Positions 8,162 to 17,755 are shown, numbered from the stretch's first letter. The stretch is DNA of 64,000 nt from Martelella limonii (GCF_013344475.1 NZ_JABUOU010000005.1:86741-150740); one strand, 5' to 3'. Notes: generated by a model not told the origin, from the letters alone. Translations and numbers: made by a program.

Positions 8162-8620
8162 CTATGCGATCCCTGCCGCTGCAATCGTGGCGGCCAGCAT
8201 TGCGCCGCAGGCAATGATGTCCAGCGGCAGGCGCGCCAGGCTTCGGCGCGTCCATCGCCTTGCAGCGGTTTCCGTGTCCGGACCGGTGGCCACCTTTTCG
8301 AAAGCGAGCGCCTTCGGAATGAAATCGAAGGCCGACCAGAGCCGCATGACGGCGTGGCTTGCCATCGCGACCAGAAGCCAGAACCGCACTTCGGCAATGG
8401 ACCATGCGAGCGCAAGCGCGAGGATGAGCAGGACTTCGAAAGTCGCGTGTGCCGGTATCCAGAAGCGCTTGCGCGATATGCCGCCATGATCGGGCTGTAT
8501 CAGGTCCGGTCGTCGAGGCCAGGCGGGATCAATCACACCGACCTCGTAGAGGCCGCCGCCAAGGCCGATGAAGGCGAGCGCTGTGGCAAGAGCGGTTGCA
8601 GGAAGGATGAGGTCTGTCAT
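8162..8620 (-). CDS. hypothetical integral membrane protein
   Basis: 152 aa from ATG at 8620, chosen because AAGGAG lies 9 nt upstream; a start at 8650 would lack this. About four hydrophobic segments (near residues 4-24, 55-75, 77-95 and 130-150) separated by short charged loops, including a WPRRPDLIQPDHGG stretch between the first two. No family assigned. It lies 71 bp downstream of the TetR gene on the same strand, so it is probably co-transcribed with the regulator and may be part of the same detoxification response as the divergent MFS exporter. Confidence 0.65.
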   Translation of the reverse strand: MTDLILPATALATALAFIGLGGGLYEVGVIDPAWPRRPDLIQPDHGGISRKRFWIPAHATFEVLLILALALAWSIAEVRFWLLVAMASHAVMRLWSAFDFIPKALAFEKVATGPDTETAARRWTRRSLARLPLDIIACGAMLAATIAAAGIA

Positions 8621-8691
8621 CAAGGGCTGCTCCTTGGTTCGTCTTCTCAATCGGTGGATGGGAGCGTTTTCTGCCAGGCCGGAGACGGTAT

Positions 8692-9333
8692 TTACTCTGA
8701 ACGCTGCCGATCGCGATCCGGCTTTCCGCTTGCCTCTGCGGTCAAACGGTCAAGGTGATGCCCGAAGCTCGCAAACGCGCGCTCTGCCGTCTGCTGGCCG
8801 ACGAGAACCGCGGTTCCGAGGCCATGTATCAGGGATAACAGGATGGTTGCTTGGATCTCGCTATCGAGGGTGGCATGAAACGCGCCGTCGGATTTTCCCT
8901 TCTCCAGCAGTGATGCGATCCGCTCCTGCTGCCGGTCGGGGCCATCCACGAAGGTTCGGTCCGAAATCTCCGGGTCGGTCATCGCGAGCATCGCATAGGA
9001 GGTCCAGAGCAGGTGAAACTGACGGCTTTGGTGATCGGTGGGAAGTGCAACGGCGAAATAGGCCTCAAGCGTGGCGCGCGCACCGGGCGACGGCCCAAGA
9101 CTTTGAAGACGGGCACTCAGGCGTTCATTGCTGATGGTCTCGAGAGCGTCGAGGCCCGATTGCATCAGCCTGGCCTTGGTCTCGAAATAATACTGCACCG
9201 ATCGCAGCGAGATGCCGGCTTCGGCGGCAACGCCGCGCAGGGAGACGGCATGTAACCCCTCACGCGCGGCGAGGCGCATGAAGGCTTCCAGGATCATGGA
9301 GCGACGTTCGTCGTGGTCGACGGTTCGTGGCAT
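8692..9333 (-). CDS. TetR family transcriptional repressor
   Basis: 213 aa. The N-terminal TetR HTH spans about residues 10-58, with LRGVAAEAGISLRSVQYYF as the recognition region. The rest is the helical ligand-binding domain with a poorly conserved sequence, typical of the family. It is divergent from an MFS exporter gene with an 89-bp gap that contains a near-perfect palindrome (9362-9385), the likely operator. It therefore probably represses both itself and the exporter until a toxic ligand binds. Confidence 0.85.
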   Translation of the reverse strand: MPRTVDHDERRSMILEAFMRLAAREGLHAVSLRGVAAEAGISLRSVQYYFETKARLMQSGLDALETISNERLSARLQSLGPSPGARATLEAYFAVALPTDHQSRQFHLLWTSYAMLAMTDPEISDRTFVDGPDRQQERIASLLEKGKSDGAFHATLDSEIQATILLSLIHGLGTAVLVGQQTAERAFASFGHHLDRLTAEASGKPDRDRQRSE

Positions 9334-9361
9334 GGGCGGTCGGCCTCGCTTATGGGCATTT

Positions 9362-9385
9362 TTTATGGTACGGATGTATCATAAA
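9362..9385. promoter_or_regulatory. TetR-type operator between tetR and MFS exporter
   Basis: Inverted repeat TTTATGGTA (9362-9370) and TATCATAAA (9377-9385): 9-bp arms with one mismatch and a 6-bp spacer. It lies centrally in the divergent intergenic region, the usual place for a TetR repressor site that controls both promoters. Confidence 0.65.
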
Positions 9386-9422
9386 GATTCGCCATTGTCA
9401 TCTTTCGCACGCGTTGAACGCC

Positions 9423-10793
9423 ATGTCGCTTTCACCTCCCCAAATTCCAGGCCGGCTTTGGGCGGTCGCCGCCATCACCGGCTCCGGCGCTTTCATGGCG
9501 ATGCTCGATTCGACCATCGCCAACCTTGCGCTGGAAGCTATCCGTTCCGACCTCGCCGCGCCCTTGTCGTCCGTTCAGTGGGTGGCGACCGGTTACCTGA
9601 TAGCACTCGCGGTTTCGCTGCCGCTCACCGGCTGGCTCGGCCGACGCTTTGGCGACGGTCGCCTCTGGAAAGCCAGCATCCTTGCCTTCGTGCTCGCCTC
9701 GATCGTTTGCGCGCTCGCGCAAACCGTGACGCAGCTGATCGGGGCGCGCTGCCTGCAGGGGCTTGCAGCCGGGCTGATGGTGCCCGCCGGTCAGGCGGTT
9801 CTGGCTTCCATCGCCGAACGGCGTCAGCTGGGGCGGCTCATGGGGATCGTGGGGTTTGCCATCGCCCTTGGGCCGGCCCTGGGACCAGCCTTTGGCGGCG
9901 TGCTGATCGATACGGGCTCCTGGCGGTGGCTGTTTCTGATCAATGGGCCGGTGGGCGCCGCGGCCCTGATCGGCGCCGCGCGTCTGGTACCGCCCGGCAA
10001 CAGATCGGAGGAGGCTCGGATCGACGCGCGCGGACTGATGCTCATCGGTTTCGGCCTCCCGTTGCTGCTTTACGGCGCCGCGGAGATCGGATCGAGCACT
10101 ATCGGCATGCTCTCCTTGGCAATCCTGTTCCTCGGGGCTGTTTTGACGTCCGCCTTTGTCGTCCACGCCATCCGAACGCCCGATCCCCTGATCGATGTCG
10201 CCCTTCTTGCGCGGTCGGGTTTTTCCGCGCCAGTCGTGACGGCCGGATTGACCGGCGCGGCCATGTATGGCGGATTGCTGCTTCTGCCGATCTACCTGCA
10301 GAGGAGCCTTGGACAGACGTCAACGGAAGCCGGCCTCATGCTCATGGCCATGGGTCTTGGCTCCGCCTGCATTCTGCCGGCAGCGGGAGCGTTGACGGAT
10401 CGCTACGGACCAAGATGGGTATCGCTGACCGGATGCGGGTTGCTGGTCATAGCGACACTTCCTTTCCTAACCTCCGCCGCTATCGCACTTCCCGCCATCA
10501 TCCTTGTTCTCGTCACACGCGGAGCCGGCCTGGCTCTGGCCCAGATGCCTGCGATCACGGCTGCCTATAATCAGGTTGACGAGACCAGAACCGCTGACGC
10601 CGCGACGCTGATCAACATCGCCCAGCGTCTGGGTGGCGCGTTGGGCGCGATTGCCATGGTCGCCGTCATCGAGCAGTTCGGCGTCTTTGCATCGGCGACA
10701 GCTTATCGGATCGCGTTCGGAACGCTGGTCGTCATGTCTTTCGGCGCTTTGCTGGCTGCGACACGCATAAGGGAGCGCGGCCAGGACAAGTGA
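9423..10793 (+). CDS. MFS drug/solute exporter (DHA2-like)
   Basis: 456 aa from ATG 9423; a longer frame from 9327 would overlap the operator and is rejected. Multiple membrane helices throughout. Motif C-like GPALGPAFGG near residue 155 marks drug:H+ antiporters. The motif A-like segment GRRFGDGR follows helix 2, and the first helix carries the D-x-T of LDSTIANLAL typical of EmrB/QacA-type proteins. It lies divergent from a TetR repressor and is probably induced when that repressor is released. Expected role is proton-driven export of a toxic compound across the inner membrane; substrate unknown. Confidence 0.85.
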   Translation: MSLSPPQIPGRLWAVAAITGSGAFMAMLDSTIANLALEAIRSDLAAPLSSVQWVATGYLIALAVSLPLTGWLGRRFGDGRLWKASILAFVLASIVCALAQTVTQLIGARCLQGLAAGLMVPAGQAVLASIAERRQLGRLMGIVGFAIALGPALGPAFGGVLIDTGSWRWLFLINGPVGAAALIGAARLVPPGNRSEEARIDARGLMLIGFGLPLLLYGAAEIGSSTIGMLSLAILFLGAVLTSAFVVHAIRTPDPLIDVALLARSGFSAPVVTAGLTGAAMYGGLLLLPIYLQRSLGQTSTEAGLMLMAMGLGSACILPAAGALTDRYGPRWVSLTGCGLLVIATLPFLTSAAIALPAIILVLVTRGAGLALAQMPAITAAYNQVDETRTADAATLINIAQRLGGALGAIAMVAVIEQFGVFASATAYRIAFGTLVVMSFGALLAATRIRERGQDK

Positions 10794-10838
10794 GCTCTGA
10801 GATTAGGACATTTGCTGGCCCGACAACGAAGGACAATC

Positions 10839-11261
10839 ATGGGACATCCATATGACGTGGAAAATGCGACGCGGCTGCATGTCGAGTGGTGCCGGGATTT
10901 GATCGATCGCACCGGTCTCACCACAACCAACCAGACCGAACCGCTCATGCGCGCGGTGATGTTCGAATTGCGGCGGAGCATCGCTCCCGGCGCTGTTATC
11001 GCGATGGCGAACGCGCTTCCAGCTCTGGAGCGTGGAATTCTCCTAGCCGATTGGGCGTTGGATTATGAACCCGATCCGCCTCCGAGCGCCGAGGTCTTTC
11101 ACCAGCGCGTCTATCAGAGGGTGAAAGGTCACCATTCGCCGCCAGAATCATTGACCGCCGATGTTTTCTGGCTTTGGGCTCAAAAACTGCCTGAGAAAAA
11201 GGCGGAAGCCGTCCGCAACAGCCTGCCGCCGGCGCTGGTGAGCCTGTGGCCCGATCCATAG
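10839..11261 (+). CDS. DUF2267-like protein
   Basis: 140 aa from ATG 10839 with AAGGA 5 nt upstream. Residues ~25-70 (LMRAVMFELRRSIAPGAVIA then LPALERGILLADW) follow the DUF2267 pattern of an ALRAV-type helix, an acidic/hydrophobic helix and a LP-x-LLRG segment. It is soluble and all-helical in appearance, with no signal peptide. It starts 45 bp after the MFS gene on the same strand. The family has no firmly established function; the assignment is moderate. Confidence 0.6.
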   Translation: MGHPYDVENATRLHVEWCRDLIDRTGLTTTNQTEPLMRAVMFELRRSIAPGAVIAMANALPALERGILLADWALDYEPDPPPSAEVFHQRVYQRVKGHHSPPESLTADVFWLWAQKLPEKKAEAVRNSLPPALVSLWPDP

Positions 11262-11631
11262 CGCCGCCACCTGGCCATCGGGTTACGGCGGCGGTTTCGT
11301 CACTTCATCATGCAACGCCCGTGGGTACCAGAGTTTCCAAGCGGATAGCAATCACGCCGCGGGTTGCTGGTTCAAATCCCTTCAAGACCTCGATATTCAA
11401 CCGTGGCCCGCCCGCCCACTCCTCGATTGGCATCTGCATCCCGTCGTCTGATGGCCCACTCAAGGTCCTGGAAAACCGGCGAGCAGCAAGCAGAGTCTCG
11501 TATCAAGTGTGGATCGGTATAGGCGTTCGATGCCGATTGTCGTGATCAGTCTCTGGACCATTTCAGCCTGTGGGGCTCCTGCGCCATGTCGAATGAGACC
11601 TCAACTATGTCGACGCCGCTAGGATGTTCGC
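11262..11631. other. intergenic region between convergent genes, with repeat copy B
   Basis: 370 bp between the ends of the DUF2267 gene (plus) and the MORN-repeat gene (minus). It holds copy B of the dispersed repeat (11337-11389). Short ORFs here look random. No strong terminator hairpin was found. Confidence 0.4.
11337..11389 (+). repeat. dispersed intergenic repeat, copy B
   Basis: Core GGTTCAAATCCCTTCAAG (11369-11386) preceded 32 bp upstream by CCAAGCGGATAGC (11337). Copy D has CCAAGTGGATAGC 34 bp before its own core, which supports common ancestry over more than the core. Confidence 0.5.
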
Positions 11632-13314
11632 TTACGGCAAATTGCTGGCGGGCAATGTGTCTGCCTGCGGCCGGCCATCGCGCCATAGCTGATGCGAAAC
11701 CTGGCCCTCGGTGTCGTAATAGGTGGTGGTGCCGTCGCGCCGGTCTTCCTTCCACATCTGCACTTCCTCAAGCGCTCCGTTTTCCGCCAGGATGTAGCTC
11801 GGCCCATCCTTCATGCCGTTGCTGAAGCTTGTGACCGCGATGCGGTAGCCGTTGCCGTCAAAGGTCGTCCAGCGGCCTTCCTGGATGCCGTGGTCATAGC
11901 TGCCCTGTTGCGTTTCATCCCGGTAGGGCACCCGTTCCAGCCACTCGCCGTGCTTTTCGCCATCGACATAACGGCCGCCGGCAATCATCCGGTCGCCATC
12001 CAGCTCCTTGTAGGGTCCTTTCAATACGCCATGGTCATAGGTGGCGAGCCGATTCAGCTCGCCGTTCGTCCCGTATGTGCGCTGCGCACCCGTCAGCTTG
12101 CCGTCATCGTCATAGGTCTCGTGGATGACGTCGCCGGAGTGCTCGACGCGCCGCCAGTCGCCGACGCGCTTGCCGTGGTCGTAGTAGCCCCGGTCCCACT
12201 CCCGCCCGCGCCAGGCGCGAGTGTAAAGGCCGTCCTCCTTGCCGTCGACATAATGGACGCGGGTGGTGATCTGGTCGATCTCGGTTGTCGATACGAACAG
12301 GCCGCGATATTCGCCGTCAACCAGCTCGGTGCGGTCCAGCAGCTGATCGTTGAGATATCGGGTGAAGAGGAGATAGCCGTCGGCCTTGATCTCAGTTTCG
12401 GTGAAATTGCCGTAATGCTCGACAGTTTTTTGCCCTTCTCCGCGGCCGTCGATCTGCACCGGTTCCTGGAGCCAGATCAACGCTCCGTCCTTCCATTTCC
12501 GGTTTCTCAGTTCGCTGCCATCCTCGGCATAATCGGTCTGGGCGACCAGTTCGCCCGATTGCGACCAGCGTTTTGCACTGCCGGTCGGTTTGCCCATCTC
12601 ATAGTGACGTTCGGCCCGGCGCTCGCCCGAAGGCCAGTATTCGGTGACGACCCCATCGGCCGCGCCGCCGACATAATGGCCTTCCTGGATGAGGTTTCCG
12701 TCCTTGTCATAGTCCCTGTAGGGGCCGTCGCGCCGGCTCATCGACCAGTGGACCTCGGCGGCAAGCTTGCCGTTTTCGTGGTATTTGCGTTCCACGCCAT
12801 CGATATGGCCGTCGACATGGTTGTTTCTGGCCGAAAGCGTGCCGTCCTCATAATAGAGGCGCCACGGGCCGTTTAGCACGTCATCCTTCCAGGTGGTTTC
12901 GCGCTGGGTCTTGCCATCTGCCCAGTACCGGACCTCCGTGCCGTCTTTCTTTCCATCCTCATAAGGCGTACGGCCCACGAGATGCTCATCCTCGTCGAAG
13001 GTTACCATCTCGCCGTCGCGGCGGCCGGCCTCGTTGAGCGGAACGCGGGTCTTGAGGTAGCCCGAGCCGGGATAGAAGGTCTCGATCTTTCCGACCTTGC
13101 GGCCTTCATCCAGCGTCGGGGCGGTGTTCCAGACGCGGGCATAACGGTCATCGTCTTCGTCGTAGATATCGATGATATAGACGCCGTCCTTTGCCTTTTC
13201 CGGCGGCGTGTAGCTATAGGCGCCGTGCGGGGCGGGAGCCAGATTTTCATCGACATTGGCGGCATGTGCCGTGCTCGCGGCAAGCGCGAGCAGAAAGGCG
13301 AGAGCGGTTTTCAT
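11632..13314 (-). CDS. secreted MORN-type repeat protein (YwqK antitoxin-like)
   Basis: 560 aa. Signal peptide at residues 1-18 (MKTALAFLLALAASTAHA). The mature protein is a long run of ~20-25-residue repeats of the form YYEDG-x-L-...-DG-x-x-DG, the MORN_2 pattern of YwqK-like proteins, covering most of the sequence. Such repeats make extended beta-sheet scaffolds. The gene overlaps the upstream secreted 715-residue gene by 4 bp (ATGA), so translation is coupled and the two products probably act together outside the cytoplasm. In this location (exported, no linked toxin nuclease) an antitoxin role is unproven. Confidence 0.75.
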   Translation of the reverse strand: MKTALAFLLALAASTAHAANVDENLAPAPHGAYSYTPPEKAKDGVYIIDIYDEDDDRYARVWNTAPTLDEGRKVGKIETFYPGSGYLKTRVPLNEAGRRDGEMVTFDEDEHLVGRTPYEDGKKDGTEVRYWADGKTQRETTWKDDVLNGPWRLYYEDGTLSARNNHVDGHIDGVERKYHENGKLAAEVHWSMSRRDGPYRDYDKDGNLIQEGHYVGGAADGVVTEYWPSGERRAERHYEMGKPTGSAKRWSQSGELVAQTDYAEDGSELRNRKWKDGALIWLQEPVQIDGRGEGQKTVEHYGNFTETEIKADGYLLFTRYLNDQLLDRTELVDGEYRGLFVSTTEIDQITTRVHYVDGKEDGLYTRAWRGREWDRGYYDHGKRVGDWRRVEHSGDVIHETYDDDGKLTGAQRTYGTNGELNRLATYDHGVLKGPYKELDGDRMIAGGRYVDGEKHGEWLERVPYRDETQQGSYDHGIQEGRWTTFDGNGYRIAVTSFSNGMKDGPSYILAENGALEEVQMWKEDRRDGTTTYYDTEGQVSHQLWRDGRPQADTLPASNLP

Positions 13315-15458
13315 CGGGCATCCTCCCTCGGTTCGGGCAGATCGGGAAAGCGGATCTCGAAGCGTCGGGTCACCGGGTTGGAACCGGCGTCCGCTTCAAG
13401 GATCCGTTCAGGCCAGCCGGCGGCGCGTATATGGCCGTCTTCGAATAGCGCCGCAGCGAGCGTTTCGTCGGGGGCAAGGGGCGTGCCATCCGGCATGACC
13501 AGCGCCAGCGCGGTACCCTCGGCGTTGACAAGTCGGAAACGCGCGTTGAATGCGCCGATCGTCATGGTGCTGTCCGCGCCGAGGATTTCCGGATCGACCA
13601 GCCATGGCCGCGCGGGATCGAGCGCTTCGCTCACCTTGCGCCATCCGACGGTGGCTTCGCAATCGATCACGACTGTGATCGGGTCATGCCCGTAGAAATG
13701 GGTGCGGATGCCGTCATCGGTCTCAAGCTGCAGCGTCGTCGTTCCCGTCTGTTCATCCGCCTGCGTTTCGAAGACCAGGTCGTGACCGGCAAGCGATACG
13801 GGCTCATCCAGCCCCGCTTCGCAGTGCTTTGCCTGCGTCGTCGCGAGCTTGAAACGCACCGCGGCGAGATCAAGGCCTTCGGGCGTGAGTGCATCGAGCG
13901 CCGGCGGCGCGCCATCCGGATAAAGCGCCCGCGTCTCGGGTTCGGTGTCGGGATCGAGGCGCTTGCCGCGCTCGGTGCGGAAGGTGACCGCGCGGGTAGC
14001 GGCCGGCGTTTCGGCATAGCGTTCGACGCGGATTTCGATCTTTTCCGGCACGGTTTCAGCCTTGAGCACAACCTTGAGGCCGCTGTAATCCGGAAGCGCC
14101 AGTCGTCTCGCCTGGCTTTCCTCCGGCGTCAGCCAGTCCGCGCCGCTGTCGGCGGCATAGATCTGTCCCTTGACGTCGCTGCCTTCCGGGAAGGAGAGAC
14201 CAAAGAAGTCCCAGGTTTTGCCGGAGAGCAGCAGTTCATAACCATCATCGGTCGGCCGGATTTCCGCCGTGGCGCCATTGCGGCTTATGCTGGCCTTCCC
14301 GTCGGCATCCGGTCGCAGCGTGAGTGTGAAAGGCTCCGACGGATACCAGTCGACATCGGCTCGAAGCGCCGTCGCCCGTTCGAGATCGGCGCGGACATCG
14401 CCGATGCCGACCGGGCGCGCCCGCGAGACCGTCCGGAACCCGCCATCGCCCGGAACAGTCAAGGGCGAGGTCGCGATGAACTGCGTCGGCAACTCGGTTT
14501 CGCCGTCGAAGAGATGAAAATCATGAAGCGCGAAACGGCCGATATTGCTACCCGCTGCGGGATCGTGGGCGAAGCTCAGCGTGTAGGTCTTGCCATGCCT
14601 GTCGGCTTCTCCCGGCTTGCCGGAAAACACCATGTCGGGCTCGGGCGGCATGACGATGGATGAAAACGGAAAGGTCGGCATGTCATGCCATTCAGGCTCA
14701 CCCCGGAATGCGTGGGTATAGAGCGGGAAGGGACTTTCCGTGTTCGCCATCGCGATGGTCTGGCGCGAGAAGCGCTCGTCGTCCGCGCCGGGATTGATGC
14801 GCGTATCATAGGTCATCACCGAGCGCTCGACCCAGCCGCTGTCGCGCGCCAGCACCGAAACGCCGGACAGTCTCGTATCCGCCGACGCGCCCTCATAGCT
14901 GAGGAAAACCGCATCCGGCGTTACCGTGCTGACCGTGATTTCGACATCGGCGACCCCCGGCAGTGTGGTCGTGGTGGACCAGCCTTCCTTGGCTTCGATC
15001 TCGACCGGCAGGACCGGCTGGCCGAGCTGGTCGCGCATCTGGGCCAGCATGGCCTCGGGCATCTCGGCATCGCCGCGCGGGGCGAAATCCTTGAGCCCGT
15101 GACTTTCCGGATCGATCGTGGCGGAAAAGCCCTCGCGCATCAGCAGGGCAAGGTCGTCGGGCGCGTCGCCGAAGGCTGTGCTCGTCACCCGCGATCCCTC
15201 GTCATAGGCGAGCCACAAAGGGAAGACATCCATGCCGATCGCGCCATCGTCGTCGCGGCCGGTGACCACAAAGCGGGTCAGCGCCGAGACGAACTGGTTG
15301 TCGCGGAAACTTGAATCGCTGAAGCCGGAAGCCATGGAAATTTCGAGGTGATAGGTCCGTTCGCTACCCACGGCCGGGTCGAAAATGATGGTCTCGGCCT
15401 CTGCCACGCCGGGAATGGCGGCGACAAGCAGGGCGAACCAGAAACGTCGTTCGATCAT
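13311..15458 (-). CDS. secreted protein of unknown function, 715 aa
   Basis: Signal peptide at residues 1-21 (ends GVAEA). No transmembrane helix follows, so the product is periplasmic or exported. The mature part looks beta-rich, with many acidic residues and few cysteines; one in AKHCEAG and one in VIDCEATVGW near residues 575-640 could form a disulfide. I recognise no domain. It is translationally coupled to the MORN-repeat gene downstream and divergent from a DUF2207 membrane protein (105-bp gap). A carrier, scaffold or inhibitor role with the MORN protein is speculation. Confidence 0.7.
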   Translation of the reverse strand: MIERRFWFALLVAAIPGVAEAETIIFDPAVGSERTYHLEISMASGFSDSSFRDNQFVSALTRFVVTGRDDDGAIGMDVFPLWLAYDEGSRVTSTAFGDAPDDLALLMREGFSATIDPESHGLKDFAPRGDAEMPEAMLAQMRDQLGQPVLPVEIEAKEGWSTTTTLPGVADVEITVSTVTPDAVFLSYEGASADTRLSGVSVLARDSGWVERSVMTYDTRINPGADDERFSRQTIAMANTESPFPLYTHAFRGEPEWHDMPTFPFSSIVMPPEPDMVFSGKPGEADRHGKTYTLSFAHDPAAGSNIGRFALHDFHLFDGETELPTQFIATSPLTVPGDGGFRTVSRARPVGIGDVRADLERATALRADVDWYPSEPFTLTLRPDADGKASISRNGATAEIRPTDDGYELLLSGKTWDFFGLSFPEGSDVKGQIYAADSGADWLTPEESQARRLALPDYSGLKVVLKAETVPEKIEIRVERYAETPAATRAVTFRTERGKRLDPDTEPETRALYPDGAPPALDALTPEGLDLAAVRFKLATTQAKHCEAGLDEPVSLAGHDLVFETQADEQTGTTTLQLETDDGIRTHFYGHDPITVVIDCEATVGWRKVSEALDPARPWLVDPEILGADSTMTIGAFNARFRLVNAEGTALALVMPDGTPLAPDETLAAALFEDGHIRAAGWPERILEADAGSNPVTRRFEIRFPDLPEPREDAR

Positions 15459-15563
15459 GCTTTCTCCTTCGATGGCGCAGTCATGAAGGGGCGGGCAGAG
15501 CGAGGCAAGTAACTGTAAGTTGAGATTTACTCCCTATCGGAACTGACGTTGTAGCGGACGGAT

Positions 15564-17606
15564 TTGTTTATGCTTTTTCGCTGGTCTATAAGGCCCGGTC
15601 ACCCGGATTCGCCACACCAGAAGCCAGGGCCGCCAGCGGCATTCTTTATGGGACCATACTCACTTTTTCGGTCAGTTTTTTCTCGCGGGCATCGCGCCTT
15701 CGGGGGCAGTCGCGCGTCCGCGGCGGGGTCGATCGTCGCGGCCTTCCTGGTTGTGCTAATCTGGCTCGCGCCGGCCTTGGCGCGTGAGCGGATCGAGCGT
15801 TTCGAAAGCGACATCGCGATCGGTCCGACCGGCCGCCTCGAGATCACCGAGACCATCGCGATCAAGGCGGAGGGGTACCGGATCGAACACGGTATCTTTC
15901 GCGATCTGCCGGTTGCGGGACGGACGGCGGAGGGCGGCGTCGATCCCGGCGCGCTGCAAGTTCTTTCGTCAACGCTCGACGGCAAGCCGGTGCCCATGCG
16001 CGTTGCCCGCCGCAGCGACTATATCCGCATCTTTCTGGGGGATGCCGGAACCGATCTCGAACCGGGCGTTCACACCTTCCGGCTTTCCTATCGCACCGGA
16101 CCGCAGATCGAAAGCCGCGACGGTCAGGACGCGTTCTACTGGAATGTGACCGGCTCCTACTGGGCCTTCCCGATCGACAATGCCTCAGCGACCATTCATC
16201 TGCCCGGCGGCGCGGCGGCCACTGAGGTCGCCGGCTATACCGGGCCACTTGGCTCGACGCGCGCGGAAGTGTCCCGCCGCCTCAGCCCGGATGGCGGCAC
16301 GGTCGATGTTTCGACCTACCGCATTCTCGATCCGGAGGAGGGGCTGACGGTCGCTGTTAGCTTTCCGAAAGGCTTCGTCAGCGAGCCGGCGGCCACCGAG
16401 CGGTTCTGGTGGTGGGTGCGTCGCAATCACGGCGTGGCGATTTCCGTTGCCGGACTGAGCGCTCTCGGTCTGCTGTTCTTGTTCGTCTCCCGCCGGATCA
16501 GGCGGCCCGGAGAGGAGCAGGCCGCGCGATACCCGGTGATCGAGCGACGAAAGCCGCCGCGCGGCACCACGCCGGCGCAGGTGCAGTATATTTCGATGCG
16601 GCGGATGCTCGGCCATTCCGCGCTCCTCGCCACGGTCATCAATCTCGGCCTGCGCGGGCTGATGACAATCGTGCCCGAGGGCAAGGCCTGGCGGATCGTG
16701 CTGGATAAGGGCGAGACCGGCACGCTCGCGCCCGAAGAGGAAGCGCTGGTGGCGGGTGTGCGCTCTGAAGGCGGCAGCGTCCTTGTCGAGCGCAAGAACC
16801 GGCAGGTCCTGAGACGGCTTTACGGCGATTTCGCCCGCGTGGTGCGCGCCACCCATGGCCGGCGATATTACGCGCCGAACGGCAAGTGGAAACTGGCGGC
16901 GGCCTTTCTCTGCTCCGGCCTTGCCGCAGCGCTTGCGCTGACGGGCATGGATGGCGAAGGGTGGATCCTTGCCTATGGCCCGCTGCTGCCGATCGTGATC
17001 GGCCTTGCCTTTGCGGGCTTCGATGCGCGCGCCTCGGCGGATACGTTCAGCAACGCCGCCGGAAACGGTATGGGCGGGGGACTGGTCGCGAGCGCGGGAC
17101 TGTGGCTGGTGACGGGCTTCTTCACCGGCGCCTTCGGCTGGGCGACGGCGCTTGGCCTCGTCGCCACGCCGGTGCTGTTCTGGGTGTTTGCCGCGCGGAT
17201 CGGCCAGCCGACGGAGGAGGGGCGGGCGCGCGAGGCGGAAATCGCGGGGCTGCGCCTCTATCTCGAAAGCGTCGGCGACATGCGCCACGCCAATCGCAGC
17301 GAAAGGGACGCGCTCCCGGCGCTTTTGCCGTTTGCGGTGGCGCTCAACATGAAGTCAGAATGGAGCCGCGCCTTCGACAGCGTCATGGACGCTGGCCCCG
17401 GCACCATCAATCCCATACCCTTCGGCCTGCACCCGACCTTCTACGATACAGGCGCGAGCGGCGCGACCATCTTCGGCGCCTGTCAGGCGCTCAGCACAAA
17501 CCTGACAGCCTGCATCTCGCCCAACGGATCGGGCTCAGGCGGCGGCTTTTCGGGCGGCGGCTTCTCCGGCGGGGGCGGCGGCGGCGGTGGCGGCGGCGGC
17601 TGGTGA
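15564..17606 (+). CDS. DUF2207 family membrane protein with glycine-rich tail
   Basis: 680 aa. An N-terminal signal/anchor (hydrophobic ~57-73) is followed by a ~210-residue extracytoplasmic beta domain of DUF2207 type (starts near RERIERF; includes EITETIAIKAEGYRIEHGIF and a YWNVTGSYW segment). A helix at ~290-312, a cytoplasmic portion and further helices near 455-530 follow. It ends in a low-complexity serine/glycine tail (SGGG repeats then a glycine run and W), typical of DUF2207 proteins. The start is uncertain: ATG 15564, 15570 and 15648 are all possible, and no clear ribosome-binding site decides. Function of the family is unknown. It is divergent from the secreted 715-aa gene. Confidence 0.8.
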   Translation: MFMLFRWSIRPGHPDSPHQKPGPPAAFFMGPYSLFRSVFSRGHRAFGGSRASAAGSIVAAFLVVLIWLAPALARERIERFESDIAIGPTGRLEITETIAIKAEGYRIEHGIFRDLPVAGRTAEGGVDPGALQVLSSTLDGKPVPMRVARRSDYIRIFLGDAGTDLEPGVHTFRLSYRTGPQIESRDGQDAFYWNVTGSYWAFPIDNASATIHLPGGAAATEVAGYTGPLGSTRAEVSRRLSPDGGTVDVSTYRILDPEEGLTVAVSFPKGFVSEPAATERFWWWVRRNHGVAISVAGLSALGLLFLFVSRRIRRPGEEQAARYPVIERRKPPRGTTPAQVQYISMRRMLGHSALLATVINLGLRGLMTIVPEGKAWRIVLDKGETGTLAPEEEALVAGVRSEGGSVLVERKNRQVLRRLYGDFARVVRATHGRRYYAPNGKWKLAAAFLCSGLAAALALTGMDGEGWILAYGPLLPIVIGLAFAGFDARASADTFSNAAGNGMGGGLVASAGLWLVTGFFTGAFGWATALGLVATPVLFWVFAARIGQPTEEGRAREAEIAGLRLYLESVGDMRHANRSERDALPALLPFAVALNMKSEWSRAFDSVMDAGPGTINPIPFGLHPTFYDTGASGATIFGACQALSTNLTACISPNGSGSGGGFSGGGFSGGGGGGGGGGGW

Positions 17607-17701
17607 CCTCCCCAAACGAAACTGATGCCGCCGGTCTGGATTTTTCGATCTTTATAGGGAATCGGTGACGATGCCCGTGCGCAACTCGATCAGGGATCGA
17701 C

Positions 17702-17720
17702 AGTTCGAATCCCTTCAAGG
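17702..17720 (+). repeat. dispersed intergenic repeat, copy C
   Basis: Core AGTTCGAATCCCTTCAAGG between the convergent DUF2207 and Fic genes. It matches the cores at 11369 and 19104 but not their flanks. Confidence 0.4.
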
Positions 17721-17755
17721 CGATGAAACAGACAAGAACTTGGAATTTTTTGTGC

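Noticed and set aside
11337-11400. Possible tRNA gene because of GGTTCAAATCC (T-loop/B-box look)
   Set aside because: The flanking bases do not form a T-stem, acceptor stem or anticodon arm; the same holds for the four related copies.
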